A DNA stretch of 64,000 nt, taken from positions 36,914,738 through 36,978,737 of the forward strand of contig NC_090996.1 of NCBI RefSeq assembly GCF_041146395.1, written 5' to 3'. The position numbers and the translations under genes are program-made. The notes under the pieces are model-generated. The model was not told the DNA's origin. It made no database searches and saw nothing but the letters and a program-made list of their open reading frames with translations. This DNA is from Eulemur rufifrons. Lineage: Eukaryota > Chordata > Mammalia > Primates > Lemuridae. Positions 52,601 to 63,500 of the stretch are shown here, piece by piece (the first letter of the stretch is position 1; each line of letters opens with the position of its first letter).

Positions 52601-53216
52601 TTGGGACGCTTTTTCAGCCGTTAAAGCGGCATCAGCGAGCCGCTGCCGACCACACCCGGGACCCAAAATCACAACCAGGAGCCACAGCCGGTGAAACCAC
52701 CTGTGAGAGTCGCCCGCGCTCCTCCTCCGAGGAGGCGGCCGGGGCTTCCACTCCGAGCCCAGCGAGCTCCGCTGCGGGACCGCGGGCGGGACGCGCCGGG
52801 CGCCTCGGGCGACAGTCCGGCTCCGGAGCCCGGGTCCCCGCCCCGCCAACCCTCAGCTGGAGACCCCGGGCCGTCCCCGCCCGCCCCTCGCGCCACCCTC
52901 GCGACCGCCAGACCCGCCAAGTTGGGGGGAGGGGTCTGCATTTCCGCTTTACCGCGGCGGGCGGTGGGCGCCTCGGTCGCCCGCCTGCCTGAATTCCGAG
53001 CTGAGCTCGTGTCCCTTCCTCAGAGGGAAGGGACGAAACCCAAAGGGCGGGTCCTCGGGGAAGACACCTCGCCCGAACCTGAAAACGGAGCCGCAGGCTC
53101 AGCCCGGAGCCCACGGGCGGCGCTCACGGCGGAGTCCTCGGGCACCGCGGTTCGGGGCTTCAGGCCGCCGCCCAAGGGCCCGAGAGGGCGAGGCGCGGGG
53201 CCGGCGCCGCACTCAC

Positions 53217-53400
53217 CGTCACCTCTGTCTCGGCCGCCCGCTCCCGCAGCGCCGCTCTCTGGCCGGCTCCGCGGCTGCCGCCGCCCTCACGCCCGCAGCT
53301 GTGCTCCCGGTTCCCTCCGCGCCGCCCAGACTCGTGCGCGGGCGCACCCGGAGGCGTCGCGCGCTCCCAGGGCGGCGGGGGGCGGGGCCTCATCAGGCAA
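53217..53400 (-). pseudogene. Non-coding first-exon-like block of the ZMYND11-like unit
   Basis: On the minus strand the text ...GGCGGCCGAGACAGAGGTGA, CG then GTGAGTGCGG gives a consensus donor after a GC-rich leader. The exon start is not visible, so the right edge is approximate. It would supply 5' UTR, with the first ATG in the next exon (44,783). Confidence 0.5.
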
Positions 53401-53444
53401 CCGCGGCGGCTGCCATGCCGGCCCCGCCCCCGGGCCGGCCCAGC

Positions 53445-53505
53445 CAGGCCCCGCCCTGGCCAGGCCCCGCCCTGGCCAGGCCCCGCCCCGGCCAGGCCCC
53501 GCCTC
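53445..53505. repeat. 16-bp GC-rich tandem array
   Basis: Unit CAGGCCCCGCCCTGGC repeated almost four times (three full units and a partial one). Each unit carries one Sp1-like CCCCGCCC core. Confidence 0.95.
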
Positions 53506-53834
53506 AGGATGGGCGGGCGGCGCCACCCCCACCTTGGAGCCGCGCAGGCTGGGCGGCCGCTGCTGTGGGGAACCGACCGCGGACAGCAGGGAGTGGAGCT
53601 TGTGCGGGAAAGCGCGCGCGGAAGATGGCCACCGAGCCTGCGCGGGAGCGCGCGGGAGCCTCTTCCCAGCCCGGCCCGCAGGCGGCTGCGGCTCGCGCCC
53701 GCCCGGCCGAGGAGGGGCGGTTTCTGCACGCGGTGTGGGCCGGGGCCGCGCCCTGAGGAGGAAGCGGGTGCCGAGCTGGCGGGGGACGAGGTGTCTGTCG
53801 GTCGCAGTTGAGACCTCGAGGTCCTGAAACCCTC

Positions 53835-54470
53835 CGACCATTGTTTTTTTCAATGTCACAGTCAGAATCGTTTTGTCATTCGCTGGCTTCAGGCCCGGCA
53901 CATCCAGCTGGCGTTTGCAATGCGAAAACTGTTCGTGCCCCAGACCCCTGTGACTCCTCCCCGGGATCGCATACCTCCCAGAAGTCGGGACACGTGACAG
54001 TGTCCCAGTCTAGCGGCCAGTACTCCACCAAAGGACCCGCCAAACTCTGCCTGTGGTCAAAGGGACAGAGAGAGCCAGGTGCCGGTGTCAGGGCATCCTT
54101 CCAGCTGCTCAGGCCACAGACTTTGGCGTCATCCTTGGTCCCTCTCACACTCTCATTTTCACTTCCAATCTGCCAAGAAAGCTCGTTGGTTCCACTTCCA
54201 AAATACATCAGACTAGTTCTCACCTGCGTTACTTCCAGCATCTCAATGATACCTCAGTGACCTACTAAACCGCAGGGCCTCCCTGCCCATCATCTACTCC
54301 GTTTACTGTCAAAACAGCCGGAATATCCTCTCACAAGGAAATGTCACTTAGCGTTGATACTTAGCCTGAGCCAGGTATTTAAAATTGCAACCGCCAGACA
54401 CCAATTCTCAATCCTTCCTACTTCATTCTTTTTCTTTTCTTCCCATGACACTTCACACCTGGTAGCGATC
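53835..54470. other. Moderately GC-rich flank, no supported gene
   Basis: Contains phrases like 'CTTTGGCGTCATCCTTGGTC' and 'CACCTGCGTTACTTCCAGCA', typical of an old L1-derived or MER repeat that resembles coding text. The open frames (about 150 codons) have no domain I recognise. Confidence 0.4.
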
Positions 54471-54474
54471 TCTA

Positions 54475-54775
54475 TGGTCAGCTTTCCGGATCTATGGTTA
54501 GGCATTCACAGATTCAACTAACCGCAGGTCAAAAATATTCAGGAAAAAAAATTAAATAACACAAGAAATACAGTATAACAACTATTTATATAGCATTTAC
54601 ATTGTATTTGGTATTGTAAGTAATGTAGAGATCATTTGAAGTATACAGGAGGATATATATGAGTTATATATTATGCCATTTTATATTAGGGACTTGAGCA
54701 TCCACAGATTTTGGTATTGGTGGGGATCCTGGAACCAATCCCCTAAAGATTCTGAGGTATGACTGTATTTATTTT
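54475..54775 (+). mobile_element. Tigger/MER2-like DNA transposon
   Basis: 'GATTCAACTAACCGCAGGTC', 'ATTTACATTGTATTTGGTAT', 'GACTTGAGCATCCACAGATT' and 'CTGGAACCAATCCCCTAAAG' in order. A nearly full-length short Tigger. Confidence 0.85.
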
Positions 54776-55032
54776 ACATGTTTACCTTTTAGTGTCTCTC
54801 TGGTCTTCGCCGGTAGAAGCTGGGATTTTTGTCTGTTTTGTTCAACTGATGTACCCAAGTGCCTAGAATAAATGAAAAATTTTTAAATTCCCTGAGATAA
54901 TAAAAAGTGTAAAGCAACAAAAAAATGACCCGTTTTGTATTTTAAATTTCCTCTTGGTTTCAATTTCTATTAGTTAATTTGGTCAATATTATATTCATAA
55001 CACTCTCCTTACATATTTAATTTAGCCTTTAA

Positions 55033-55379
<347 letters not shown>

Positions 55380-55975
55380 TACCATGCCCCGTCCCCGCCT
55401 CCCACGTCCCTCCCGTGTCCGCCCCGGCCCCGCCCCCACTCCCCTCCCGTGTCCGCCCCTCCCCAGCCCCGCGCCGAAGCTCCGCTGTTCCCCCCGCGGC
55501 CACACGGGGGCGCAGCCGGACAGCGGGCGAGGGCGGGGCGGGGCGGGGCGGGGCGGGGCGGGAGGACCGGGATGGGGAGAGGACGGGGAGGGGCGGGGAA
55601 GGGGCTGCCGGGGAGGCGGGGGTCTGGCGTGTGAAGGGGCAGATGGGGGATGGGCGGTCAGGTGGAGGATGGGGCGGGAGGCGGGCCCAGAAGGTCGGGC
55701 CTCGCGCGAAACTTGGGGGGAAGCCCTGAGGGGTCCCCGGGAGCGGAGCCTTCAGCCCGCGGCCTTACCCTCCCAGGGCTGGGGGTGCGCTGGGCCCCAC
55801 GGCCGCCTGGAAGGGGTGCGGGGTCTCGGGAGCTCCTGCCAAGGCTGCTCCGCCCCGGGCCGCGGGCAGAGGGTCCCAGAGCCGGGCGTGCAGCTGGGGG
55901 CGCCGGGCCCACCTGGGAAAGCCCAGGCAGCGCTGGGAAGCGGGAGGCGGGGCCTTTCCCTCCTCCGTGTTTAAG
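55380..55975. promoter_or_regulatory. GC-rich CpG block with a GGGCG array
   Basis: Starts with CCCCGTCCCCGCCTCCCACG and contains five to six perfect GGGCG units (about 55,531-55,562), many Sp1-like boxes and high CpG. It may be a second promoter-like island. There is no exon I can attach on either strand, and the long open frames follow from composition. Confidence 0.5.
55530..55562. repeat. (GGGCG)n pentanucleotide array
   Basis: GGGCGGGGCGGGGCGGGGCG pattern. Multiple adjacent Sp1 sites, and G-quadruplex potential on the plus strand. Confidence 0.95.
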
Positions 55976-57105
55976 GCTTCAGGTGGCCCTGTGGCCTGAC
56001 GGGCCGCAGAAGGCGGAGGAGGTGGGTGCTGTGGCCCCTGCCGGGCACCAGGAGCTCCTCCCAGGCCCAGCGCACGCCAGGTCCCCACCCCAGCGCCTGG
56101 CCAGGTGCAGATGGCGCGCTGCTGTCTGCCCAGCCGCATCCCGCTGGGTCCGTGGCTCAGGGCAGATTCCCGAACCTACCCCAGGATGAGGGCAGCTGCT
56201 GCCACACTGCACTGGCTGGTGAGAGGGCAGGGACGTAGGCTCCTTCCTTGGGACCCTCTCCAGCCCGTCTGCCCAGTGCACGCCCGGTGAGGGATGCAAC
56301 CCGGTGTCTCCCTCGGTGCCCCCGTGAGCAGGGCCGGCCCCGTTGAGCTGGCACGGCGTCTCCGTCTGAGCCACCCCCTCCCCGCTACGACTCAGCACAC
56401 ACACCTGTGCGGTTCAGGCCAGCCCGACAGGGAGAATCTTCTCTGCTCTCGACAAAGGATGAAGGTTTCCCTCTGCAGAGCGAGGCTTCCCAAGTCCCTC
56501 AGCAGACCTCAAGGTCACCCACATCTCGGACCCAAGGTCTGAGCCTTGGGGCCGGCCCTGCCCCGGGAGGGAAGGGACAGGGTGACAGGCCACGGCTGTG
56601 GCTCCGGTCAGGTCCCTGCCTGGCTGAGACAGTATGTTTCCCCACAGCTCCCTGCTCCTCGGAGATGGAAAGTGGGCTCTTATAAATGTGTCCTCTGCAC
56701 TGTGTGGCATTTCTGAAACCCAGACGTCTCTGGGCCCTCCTGCGGCTCCTTCCCCGAAAGCTGGAGGGAGCAGGGAAAGGCTTACCAACCACATCTCGGC
56801 TCGGGACCTTAATCATTCCCAGAGCGGGGCAGGTGGCCTGTCCCGGATAACCGCATGGGTCAACACAGAAAGGATGTTAACTTGCACCTGCCAGCCAGAG
56901 CGTCCTGTCCCGTCCCAGGACGTACACGTGACCAGGAATTCAGGACTCCCCAAGGGGAAGCCCTCTTGGGAGGAAGAAGTGCTGGGCACGGGGCGGGGGG
57001 GCTCCCTGCAAGGACTGAGGGAAGATGCACCAGAGACGGGGAGGATGAGCCCATGACGCTCCTCCCAGCTCAGGCGGCGGCCGCAGTCCCCTTGGATGGA
57101 GAGCT
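55976..57105. other. Moderately GC-rich unique-looking DNA
   Basis: No confident exon or repeat. It lies directly downstream (transcription-wise) of the minus-strand unit's poly(A) signal. Open frames on both strands lack recognisable domains or paired splice sites. Confidence 0.4.
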
Positions 57106-57119
57106 ACACACTTGGGTCT

Positions 57120-58760
57120 GTTTTGTTTTATTGGGGTTACACACACAGAAAAGCTCTCGGAACACACAGGTGCAGCTCAAAGGACAATCACAACAGACAC
57201 CCACAAAGCCACCATAAGGCAAGAGGTGGGAGGAGGGGGCTGGGGCCCGGGCTTGCTGGCGGGGTGGGGGCGCTCAGAGGTGGCTTGGCTCAGCAGCACC
57301 TGCTGGGGGGCAGAGGGCAGGCACAGCTGGAGGTGTCACACCTGCCGGGGAAGATGCCGGGATTCAGTCTGCACATGCACAGCAGCCAGAGGACACAGAG
57401 GGTCGTGGAAACCCAGATCCACACGTCTTCGTAGGGGTCAGCACGTGGCCTTCGGCAGGCGCGGCCAGAGCGGAGGTCTGCCTCTCTGTGGCTGCCACGG
57501 CTGGACTTGCCGAGCCTGGACCTCAGCCGTCCCTTCCCGTAATAGCTGTAGGTGACCAAGCCATTGTTTTGGGGACCGTGGGCGATGTGGCCGGGGCCCT
57601 CGCGAATTACATCCAGGACTGAGAAGGGGATGGTGATGGAGACCTCACTGACGCGGACGAGGCCGTGGGCACTGGCTGGAGGGCGGGACTGGTGGCCCAC
57701 AGGACCCTGGCTGCCATCTTCCTTCTCTCTGCCTTCGGTGACGTCAATGAAAGAGTCTGCCTCTGATGTCATCAGGAAAGGACCAGGCGGCCAGGGAGCC
57801 ATTATCCTTGGAAGTGAGGCCACTGGCGTTGGTCTCCGTACAGGGGTCATGACCAGCAGTGACGAGGCCCTGGTGGCCACCCTCCTTCCCGTTGCTTTGG
57901 GCAACACCAGCAAAGGCATCTGCGTCCTCAGTAAAAGTGGAGGGGAGTGTGACCGAGTGCTCCCCGCTGGCCGTGGGGCTGTCCACAGCAGTCTCCGGGA
58001 GGGGGGGTGTTTCCTCCGCTGGCAGGGCCCTGGCGGCCACCCTCCTGCCCTTGGCCCTCTGTGCAGCAGGTGAAGGCATCCTTGTCCCCAGTGGCCCTGG
58101 CAAAGGACAGGGGGAAGGTGAGGGAGCTCTCCCCATCGGGCCCGAGGCTGACAACGTAAGACCCTGTCGGCAGGGCTGTCCGCAGGACTCCGAGGCCGTG
58201 GATGCAGGAGACGGGGCCATGGCCTCTGGCCAGACCGACAGGGCGGGTAGAGGTGCCCCCAGCTTTGAAGAGGAAGCCCCGGAGCTCGAAGGTCGTCTTG
58301 ACTTCACTGAGGCGGCCTCTGCCCCGGAAGATGGGGTCTCTGACATCCACCGCCATGCCTTTGCCCTTGGGCGCGGCTGTGGAACCCTTGCCAAGGACGC
58401 GCGGCCCCCCCCACCCCCACCCCCTCACCCCCAACCCCCCCCCCGGCTGCCAGCTGCAGGGAGGGAGCTAGCCGTGGGCGACCAGCCCCCGGTCCATGTC
58501 CGTGTCCACCAGGGAGAAGGGGACAGCGACGATGCCGTCGCCCTCGCTTAGGAAGTCGTGGGTCTCAGAGAGGGGGCTCTGGAACTGCCACACAGAGAGC
58601 GAGATGGTGACGAGGCCCCTGGCGCACTCGCACTGGGCTGTGGGGCCGCTGCTGGGCGTGGGCGTGGCCCTGGCGACGCAGGCACCTCACCAACTCCAGC
58701 ACACCACTGGCTCCACGGAACACGCTGAGGATCAGAGCAGTTCCCAAACTGTCCCACCCT
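57120..58760 (-). CDS. Unidentified gene-like unit with internal repeats and a C-terminal membrane segment
   Basis: I do not recognise this gene. On the minus strand from about 58,660 there are successive protein-like stretches. First, CECARGLVTISLSVWQFQSP and on to VAVPFSLVDTDMDRGLVAHG. Then, after a CCACAG acceptor-like site, KGKGMAVDVRDPIFRGRGRL to YVVSLGPDGESSLTFPLSFA. Then three related blocks (DKDAFTCCTEGQGQEGG; DADAFAGVAQSNGKEGG; EADSFIDVTEGREKEDG), each about 165 bp from the next. Then VSITIPFSVLDVI and a hydrophobic segment (VWIWVSTTLCVLWLLCMC) near the end. The last frame stops at 57,290, and an AATAAA follows at 57,132. The blocks lie in different frames, so either introns separate them or the unit is decaying. 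Read as it stands it suggests a secreted or type I membrane protein, by inference only. Confidence 0.45.
57127..57132 (-). terminator. Poly(A) signal of the minus-strand unit
   Basis: AATAAA (CCCCAATAAAACAAAACAG on the minus strand) about 160 bases past the last stop codon, followed by a T/G-rich stretch. Consistent with a genuine transcript end. Confidence 0.6.
57735..58095 (-). repeat. Three diverged ~165-bp internal repeats in the minus-strand unit
   Basis: The motif D/E-x-D-[AS]-F followed about ten residues later by G/D-G-x-Q-G recurs at about 58,075, 57,912 and 57,750. Plus-strand anchors are GAAGGCATCCTTGTCC, CAAAGGCATCTGCGTCC and GAAAGAGTCTGCCTCTG. Spacing is about 163-165 bp. Confidence 0.6.
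58395..58445. repeat. C-rich low-complexity tract
   Basis: CCCCCCCCACCCCCACCCCC-type run between two protein-like blocks. If this is an intron, it is a polypyrimidine/G-rich one. It complicates joining the blocks. Confidence 0.85.
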
Positions 58761-58799
58761 TTTCTAAAACCAGGCTTTTGTCTGATTGATCCAGGTGCT

Positions 58800-59275
58800 G
58801 TCTTCCCTAGGTTAGAAGAAATATGCTATTGACAGTTTAAAATACTAGTACAGTAAAGTCATTCATAACAAAGAACAAATGAGACCGGTACCTGGTTTCA
58901 TCCATTCAACACTTTACTGCACACCTGTTTGGTGCCAGGTAGCATTCTGGGCATGGTGGACAGCAGGGAACAAGACAAAGGAGGTCCCTGCTCTCATAAG
59001 AAATATACATAAAAATACATAATTTCAAGGACTGAGAAATGCCATGAAGAAATTAAAACAGTAATGGGGAAGCTATTTTAAACTGCGTGGTGAGTTAGGT
59101 GATATTTAAGCTGAGACCTTAAAGTTAAGGGGCCAGGCTCAAGATCTGGGAAAGACCATTCAGACAAAGGCAATGACTAGTGTAAAAGTCCTAAGGCAAG
59201 ACCAAGCATGGCATGTTTCAAAAATTGAACAGACTATCTTGGATAGAGTCTAATGAGCAAAGGTGAGAATGTCTG
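58800..59275 (+). repeat. Ancient interspersed repeat
   Basis: 'GTGCCAGGTAGCATTCTGGG', 'AGCAGGGAACAAGACAAAGG', 'GGTGATATTTAAGCTGAGAC' and 'AAAAGTCCTAAGGCAAGACC' follow the order of a widespread old mammalian repeat whose downstream part also occurs at 46.0 and 61.4 kb. I cannot fix its family name. Confidence 0.55.
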
Positions 59276-59279
59276 AGAG

Positions 59280-59690
59280 GTCGTGAGACGCAAGAAGATC
59301 TCCTGAGCCCAGGAATTCGAGACCAGCCTGGGCAACACAGCAAGACCCCATCTCTAAAAAAAATTCTGCTCAGCTGGGCACGGTGGTACACGCCTGTGGT
59401 CCCAGCTACTCAAGAAGCAATGGCAGGAGATCGAAAATGTAAAAACCTCCAACAGAAGTCTCCTAGATTTAGGGAGGGATTTTCAGTGTACAAAAATGTA
59501 TTGGAATGCGTGTCCTCTTGGTACCGTGCCGCCTATTTAGTCGCCCCTTAAAAAAGGAGAGGAGTATAAGTACATTTATCGTTTTGCACGGTAAACTAGC
59601 AGCTAGCCACAGCAATCCCAGGAGTTATGATCACACCACTACACTCCAGCCTGAGCAACAGAGCAAAACCGTGTCTCTTTAAAAAAAAAA
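59280..59690 (+). repeat. Old Alu split by an inverted insert
   Basis: 5' part 'CCTGAGCCCAGGAATTCGAG' to 'AAGAAGCAATGGCAGGAGAT' (to about 59,432). The 3' part 'CCAGGAGTTATGATCACACC' to 'AAAACCGTGTCTCTTTAAAA' resumes at about 59,617. The two halves are what one Alu would give, so about 180 bp was inserted in it. Confidence 0.8.
59436..59610 (-). repeat. Inverted third copy of duplicated-segment sequence
   Basis: About 175 bp equals the reverse complement of 60,632-60,805 (and of 45,252-45,425). Anchors: ACCTCCAACAGAAGTCTCCT, TTTTCAGTGTACAAAAATGT, TTGGTACCGTGCCGCCTATT, TTTGCACGGTAAACTAGCAG. It shares GGTAAACTAG and TATTTAGTC variants with copy B rather than copy A. Confidence 0.93.
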
Positions 59691-59699
59691 GAAAAAACA

Positions 59700-60500
59700 G
59701 AAAACCGTGACTATAGCTGAAATAAACTTAGTGGTAGGACTACACACCAGCTCAGAAATAAGGATCTTATTAACCCAAGATGGTTACTTCATACGTGAAA
59801 TGCTAACATATGAATCCAAGTACGTCAATGTGGAATTCTAATGAAGATGACCCAATTAGTCTATAAAATAGATTCACTATGTTGTTCAGGCTAGGATTAT
59901 TTCAGAACCATAGGAAAACACTGCTTGTGTGTCATCCAAAATCATTTTATTTGGTATGTAAATAGACTTTTTAAGAATTATAAAGGTCATGTTTATGTTA
60001 ACGTGAAAGAAAACTATAATACCAAATCTGATTTTTGTTCAAATTAGTAATTAGGAGTTAAAGTAAAATATAGCATATCAGTCTAAATTACATGTTCATA
60101 TTACAAAAACTGTAAAGAAATATGCACACACATACACACCCACACTCCCTGTAGCCATGAAAACCAAGTCTACATTATGGCCACATAAAAGTCCCACAAG
60201 TCAATAAAGACAAATTTTTGTATATTGCACAAAAAAAGGAAACTCTGTAGACTGGTTTGAGGAGAATTTACACTTGCACATAAAATTATTTATTCATTCA
60301 GGAACTACCAAGCTACTCATTTCCACAATTTATCTAAAACATTTTTTTTTTTTTTTTTTTTTTTTATCAACCAACAGGAAATGAGACCTACAGCTCAGGG
60401 GAAAAAGGCTAAAAGAAAAAAAATCTTCTCTCAGCAGAATGAAATACTAAGAATCTGCATGTTATTAATTCCCCTTGCGCTCTCATTTCCCAACTAAATA
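59700..60500. other. AT-rich DNA, nothing recognised
   Basis: Contains a long T run (60,343-60,365) and a CACACA-type stretch (60,125-60,143). No gene or clear repeat. Confidence 0.45.
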
Positions 60501-60502
60501 TC

Positions 60503-63500
60503 AGTTAAACTCCATTTTTAGACTATGCATTGAAGTCTGTACAAGCATTTTTCTTTTTTTTTTTTTCCTTTAAGAGCACAAATAAGCATATGCATTTAAT
60601 ACTACTCAATAAACTTGTGATTATCTTAGCTAGCTGCTAGTTTACCGTGCAAAACAATAAATGTACTTATATTCCTCTCCTTTTTTAAGGGGGGACTAAA
60701 TAGGCGGCACGGTACCAAGAGGACAGGCATACCAATACATTTTTGTACACTGAAAATCCCTCCCCAAAACTATGAGACTTCTATTGGAGGTTTCTACAAA
60801 CAAAAAATAAAAACTGCTAAGAATACCATTAGGCTTTCTCAGTAATTTCTCCTCTTTTCTAACAAAAAGAGTTGAGCAAAACACAGGAGAACAATGAAGT
60901 TTTGGCTCCTGATCTCACCTGAGCCTACATCCCTGATAAAAAGAAGGGTACAGTATAGTCCAACTGGAAGTGTCTAGTCCATGAAAATCACCAACACTCA
61001 GAACTCAAGAAATGTAACTGGAAAGAAATATGGGGCAAGCCCAAAATAAATTTTTTACATGTTGTCACCCTATTTCCAAACCAGGTTTTCCTCTTCTTTA
61101 TTTCATTTGCCTTAGCTCTCTTCATTCCTTTCCTACCTCCTCTGTCCCTTACCATTTCACTGTGTATTTTCACTTCCCATACACAAAAGTTGACTGGAAA
61201 CTTACTTTATATTCTTGTATCTACAGTTGTTTCTACTTCATTCTTATAGGAATATACCGTTTGAGGGGAAGTTCAAATACTTTCGTTATAGAAACATGCA
61301 CATAGGGCTGTAACCAGAATCAGGAGTAACAAGACAAGCAGCCATTCCTTCAGGAACTCTCAGTGCCCATTGTCCTCAGCCAGCCACCCTCCTGGGGACT
61401 CTGCAGTGACTAAAACAATGCTCTATCCCTGAGGGCACGAAAGCAAGACTGTGCTTGGCAGGTTCAAGAAACCTGGAGGATGCCTGGGGGCCAGAGTAGA
61501 GGAAGCCAAGGAGAAACCTGATTGTGTAGGACACAAAACCAGAGAGGCAGGAGGTACGGATCAACGGAGGCTCTCCTAGGCACAGTAAATATTCTGGCTT
61601 TTACTTTCAGAAAGCCACGGAACGGTTTGAACACAGGAGTGAAATAATCAGACTTTCATGTTAAAAGGATCACCCTGGTTGCTGCGTTGAGAGTAGAAAG
61701 GTGCAGAAGCAGCGGGGAGACGAGTGACTATGAAAATAACACAAGCAAGAGGTTACGGTTGCTTACAGCGGTGGCAGCAAGTTGTGGTTCCATGTATAGT
61801 TAAGGCAGCATTTAAAGTATATAAAGAAGGTACTTTCGTGATAATTATTTGAATTAGTTGGGGGAGTATCAGAAGGAAAAGAGTCAAGACGTCTATGTGG
61901 TTTGGGGCCAGAGAAACTGAAAGAGGGAGTGGACATTTAAAAGATGAGGAAGAATGCAATGGAAACAATTATTGGAGGGGGTGGGAGAGAAGAAGGAGGC
62001 GACGAGTTGTCCAGTTGTGACATGTTAAATTTGGGATCTAGATGTCTAGTTAAATTAGACATCTAGCTGAAAATGTTGAGTATGCAGATGAACATACAAG
62101 TCTGGAGATTAGGAAAGAAATTCAGACCAAAGATAAAATTTTTAGTTAGAAATATATACTTCTAGCTAGATGAGATGAGATCACAAGGGACTAAATAGAA
62201 ATACAGAAGAGGTCTAAACATATATCCCTGGAACACTGCCTCGTTTTTTAGAAGTTGGAGTGATGAAAAGGAAGCAGCAAAAGAAACTGAAAATAAACAG
62301 TACTATCCCAGAAGCAAAGGGAAGAAGGTTTCAAAGAATAGAACATTATCAACCTAGAATGGAAGAGGAAAAAAAAAAAAAAATACCTCACTGTAGTGGA
62401 TCCAAGAGAGAGGGAGTACTGAAGACCAGAAATATCAACTTTTCTGGAGAGTAGTCACTAAAGAAAGAGGCAGTGCGGAACAAGGTTTTTTAAAGATGGG
62501 AGATATCAGTATCTATATGCTGCATATATATCTATATGCTGACAGGAATGATCCTGTAAAAATAGGACAGTGACGCATCTCGTTGGCATGCACGAGGGGA
62601 TGGACACGGAAGCCAGGCAGTGTCCTTGACGGGAGGAAGGCAGAGAACGCCAGGGCAGCCGTGCAGACCGGGGTGAAGAACAGCAGGAAATGCAACGAGC
62701 ATGGGCAGAGGCCTGAGGGACATGGAAAGGCTTTCTGATAGCTTTCATTTTTTACACACGGGAAACACGTTATCAGATGAAAATGGAGAAAAGGGGAGAG
62801 GTTTGAGGAGAGAGGTGTAAAATAGTCCTTTAGGGGAATGCTAAAGTGATTCAACCAGGGAAATGTCCTGGGATTACACCACTGTCAGCAACACAAAGGG
62901 CCTTCCTGAGGTCAGCGTACAGGCACTGAACGGGAGACCCGGGTCAGCATGGCTGTGTTTTCCTCAGAGCACGGTCTACTGCCCAGGCGCAGGCTGAACC
63001 GGACGGAGAACTGCATGTAAACGGTGTGGGGTGGAGGGCTGGCCAGGGGAGTGCAATGGAGGAGCGCCCTACATGGAACTGAGGGTGCGTGAAAGGGAGA
63101 GATTATAATAGTGGACCATGGCTTCAAGGCAGGGAAAGTATTCAAGTAAAGATGTGCAAGAAGGGGGACAGTACAGAGGTGGCAGAAGCAATGGACTGCA
63201 GGTCCCAAACAGACAGAAGTACTGTCAAGGGGAGGTTACAGTTGTCCCACGGGGGTTTGGTTGATGGAACGTCACCATACCAAAATCCCCAGATGCTCAA
63301 GTGCCAGAAATAAAATGGGTAGGTGTTTGCATATAACCTATACATATCCATAGAATTTAAAGCATCTCTAGATTACTTATATGTAAATGCCATTAAGTAG
63401 CTGTTATCCTGTAGTTTTTAAATTTGTCTTTTTTTTAGAGACAGGGTTGAGCGTTTTTGATCCACAGTTGCTTGAATCCTCACATGTGGAACCCACGGAC

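Larger units (their letters stand above)
44787..53216 (-). pseudogene. Presumed intron 1 of the ZMYND11-like copy
   Basis: Lies between a donor in the CpG island (53,216) and the coding exon acceptor (44,787). It holds the 3.6-kb duplicated segment, a Tigger fragment, an old Alu and simple repeats. That both ends belong to one transcription unit is inferred from orientation, spacing and splice signals. Confidence 0.55.
52620..53830. promoter_or_regulatory. Large CpG island / promoter of the ZMYND11-like unit
   Basis: About 1.2 kb of very GC- and CpG-rich DNA. It contains a minus-strand splice donor at 53,216, Sp1-type CCCCGCCC boxes, a 16-bp tandem array (53,445-53,505) and CGCGCGCGG text near 53,614. 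CpGs are well kept. Position and orientation relative to the coding exon at 44.7 kb make it the likely promoter and first-exon region of that copy. Long open frames on both strands follow from high GC and are not supported as proteins. Confidence 0.75.

Noticed and set aside
53625..53756. ATG frame MATEPARERAGASS on the plus strand as a divergent first exon
   Set aside because: The start context is fair, but the frame ends in TGA after 43 codons with no donor used, so a divergent coding gene is not supported. A non-coding divergent transcript remains possible.
52396..53827. Very long open frames (up to 378 codons) on both strands of the CpG island
   Set aside because: They overlap in all frames, are Pro/Ala/Arg/Gly-rich, match no domain and cross the splice donor at 53,216. 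GC-rich DNA simply has few stop codons.
57552..58551. Long plus-strand frames opposite the 57-58.8 kb unit
   Set aside because: They are antisense to blocks with better protein character, a stop, a membrane segment and a poly(A) signal on the minus strand. I see no plus-strand splice or poly(A) signals.
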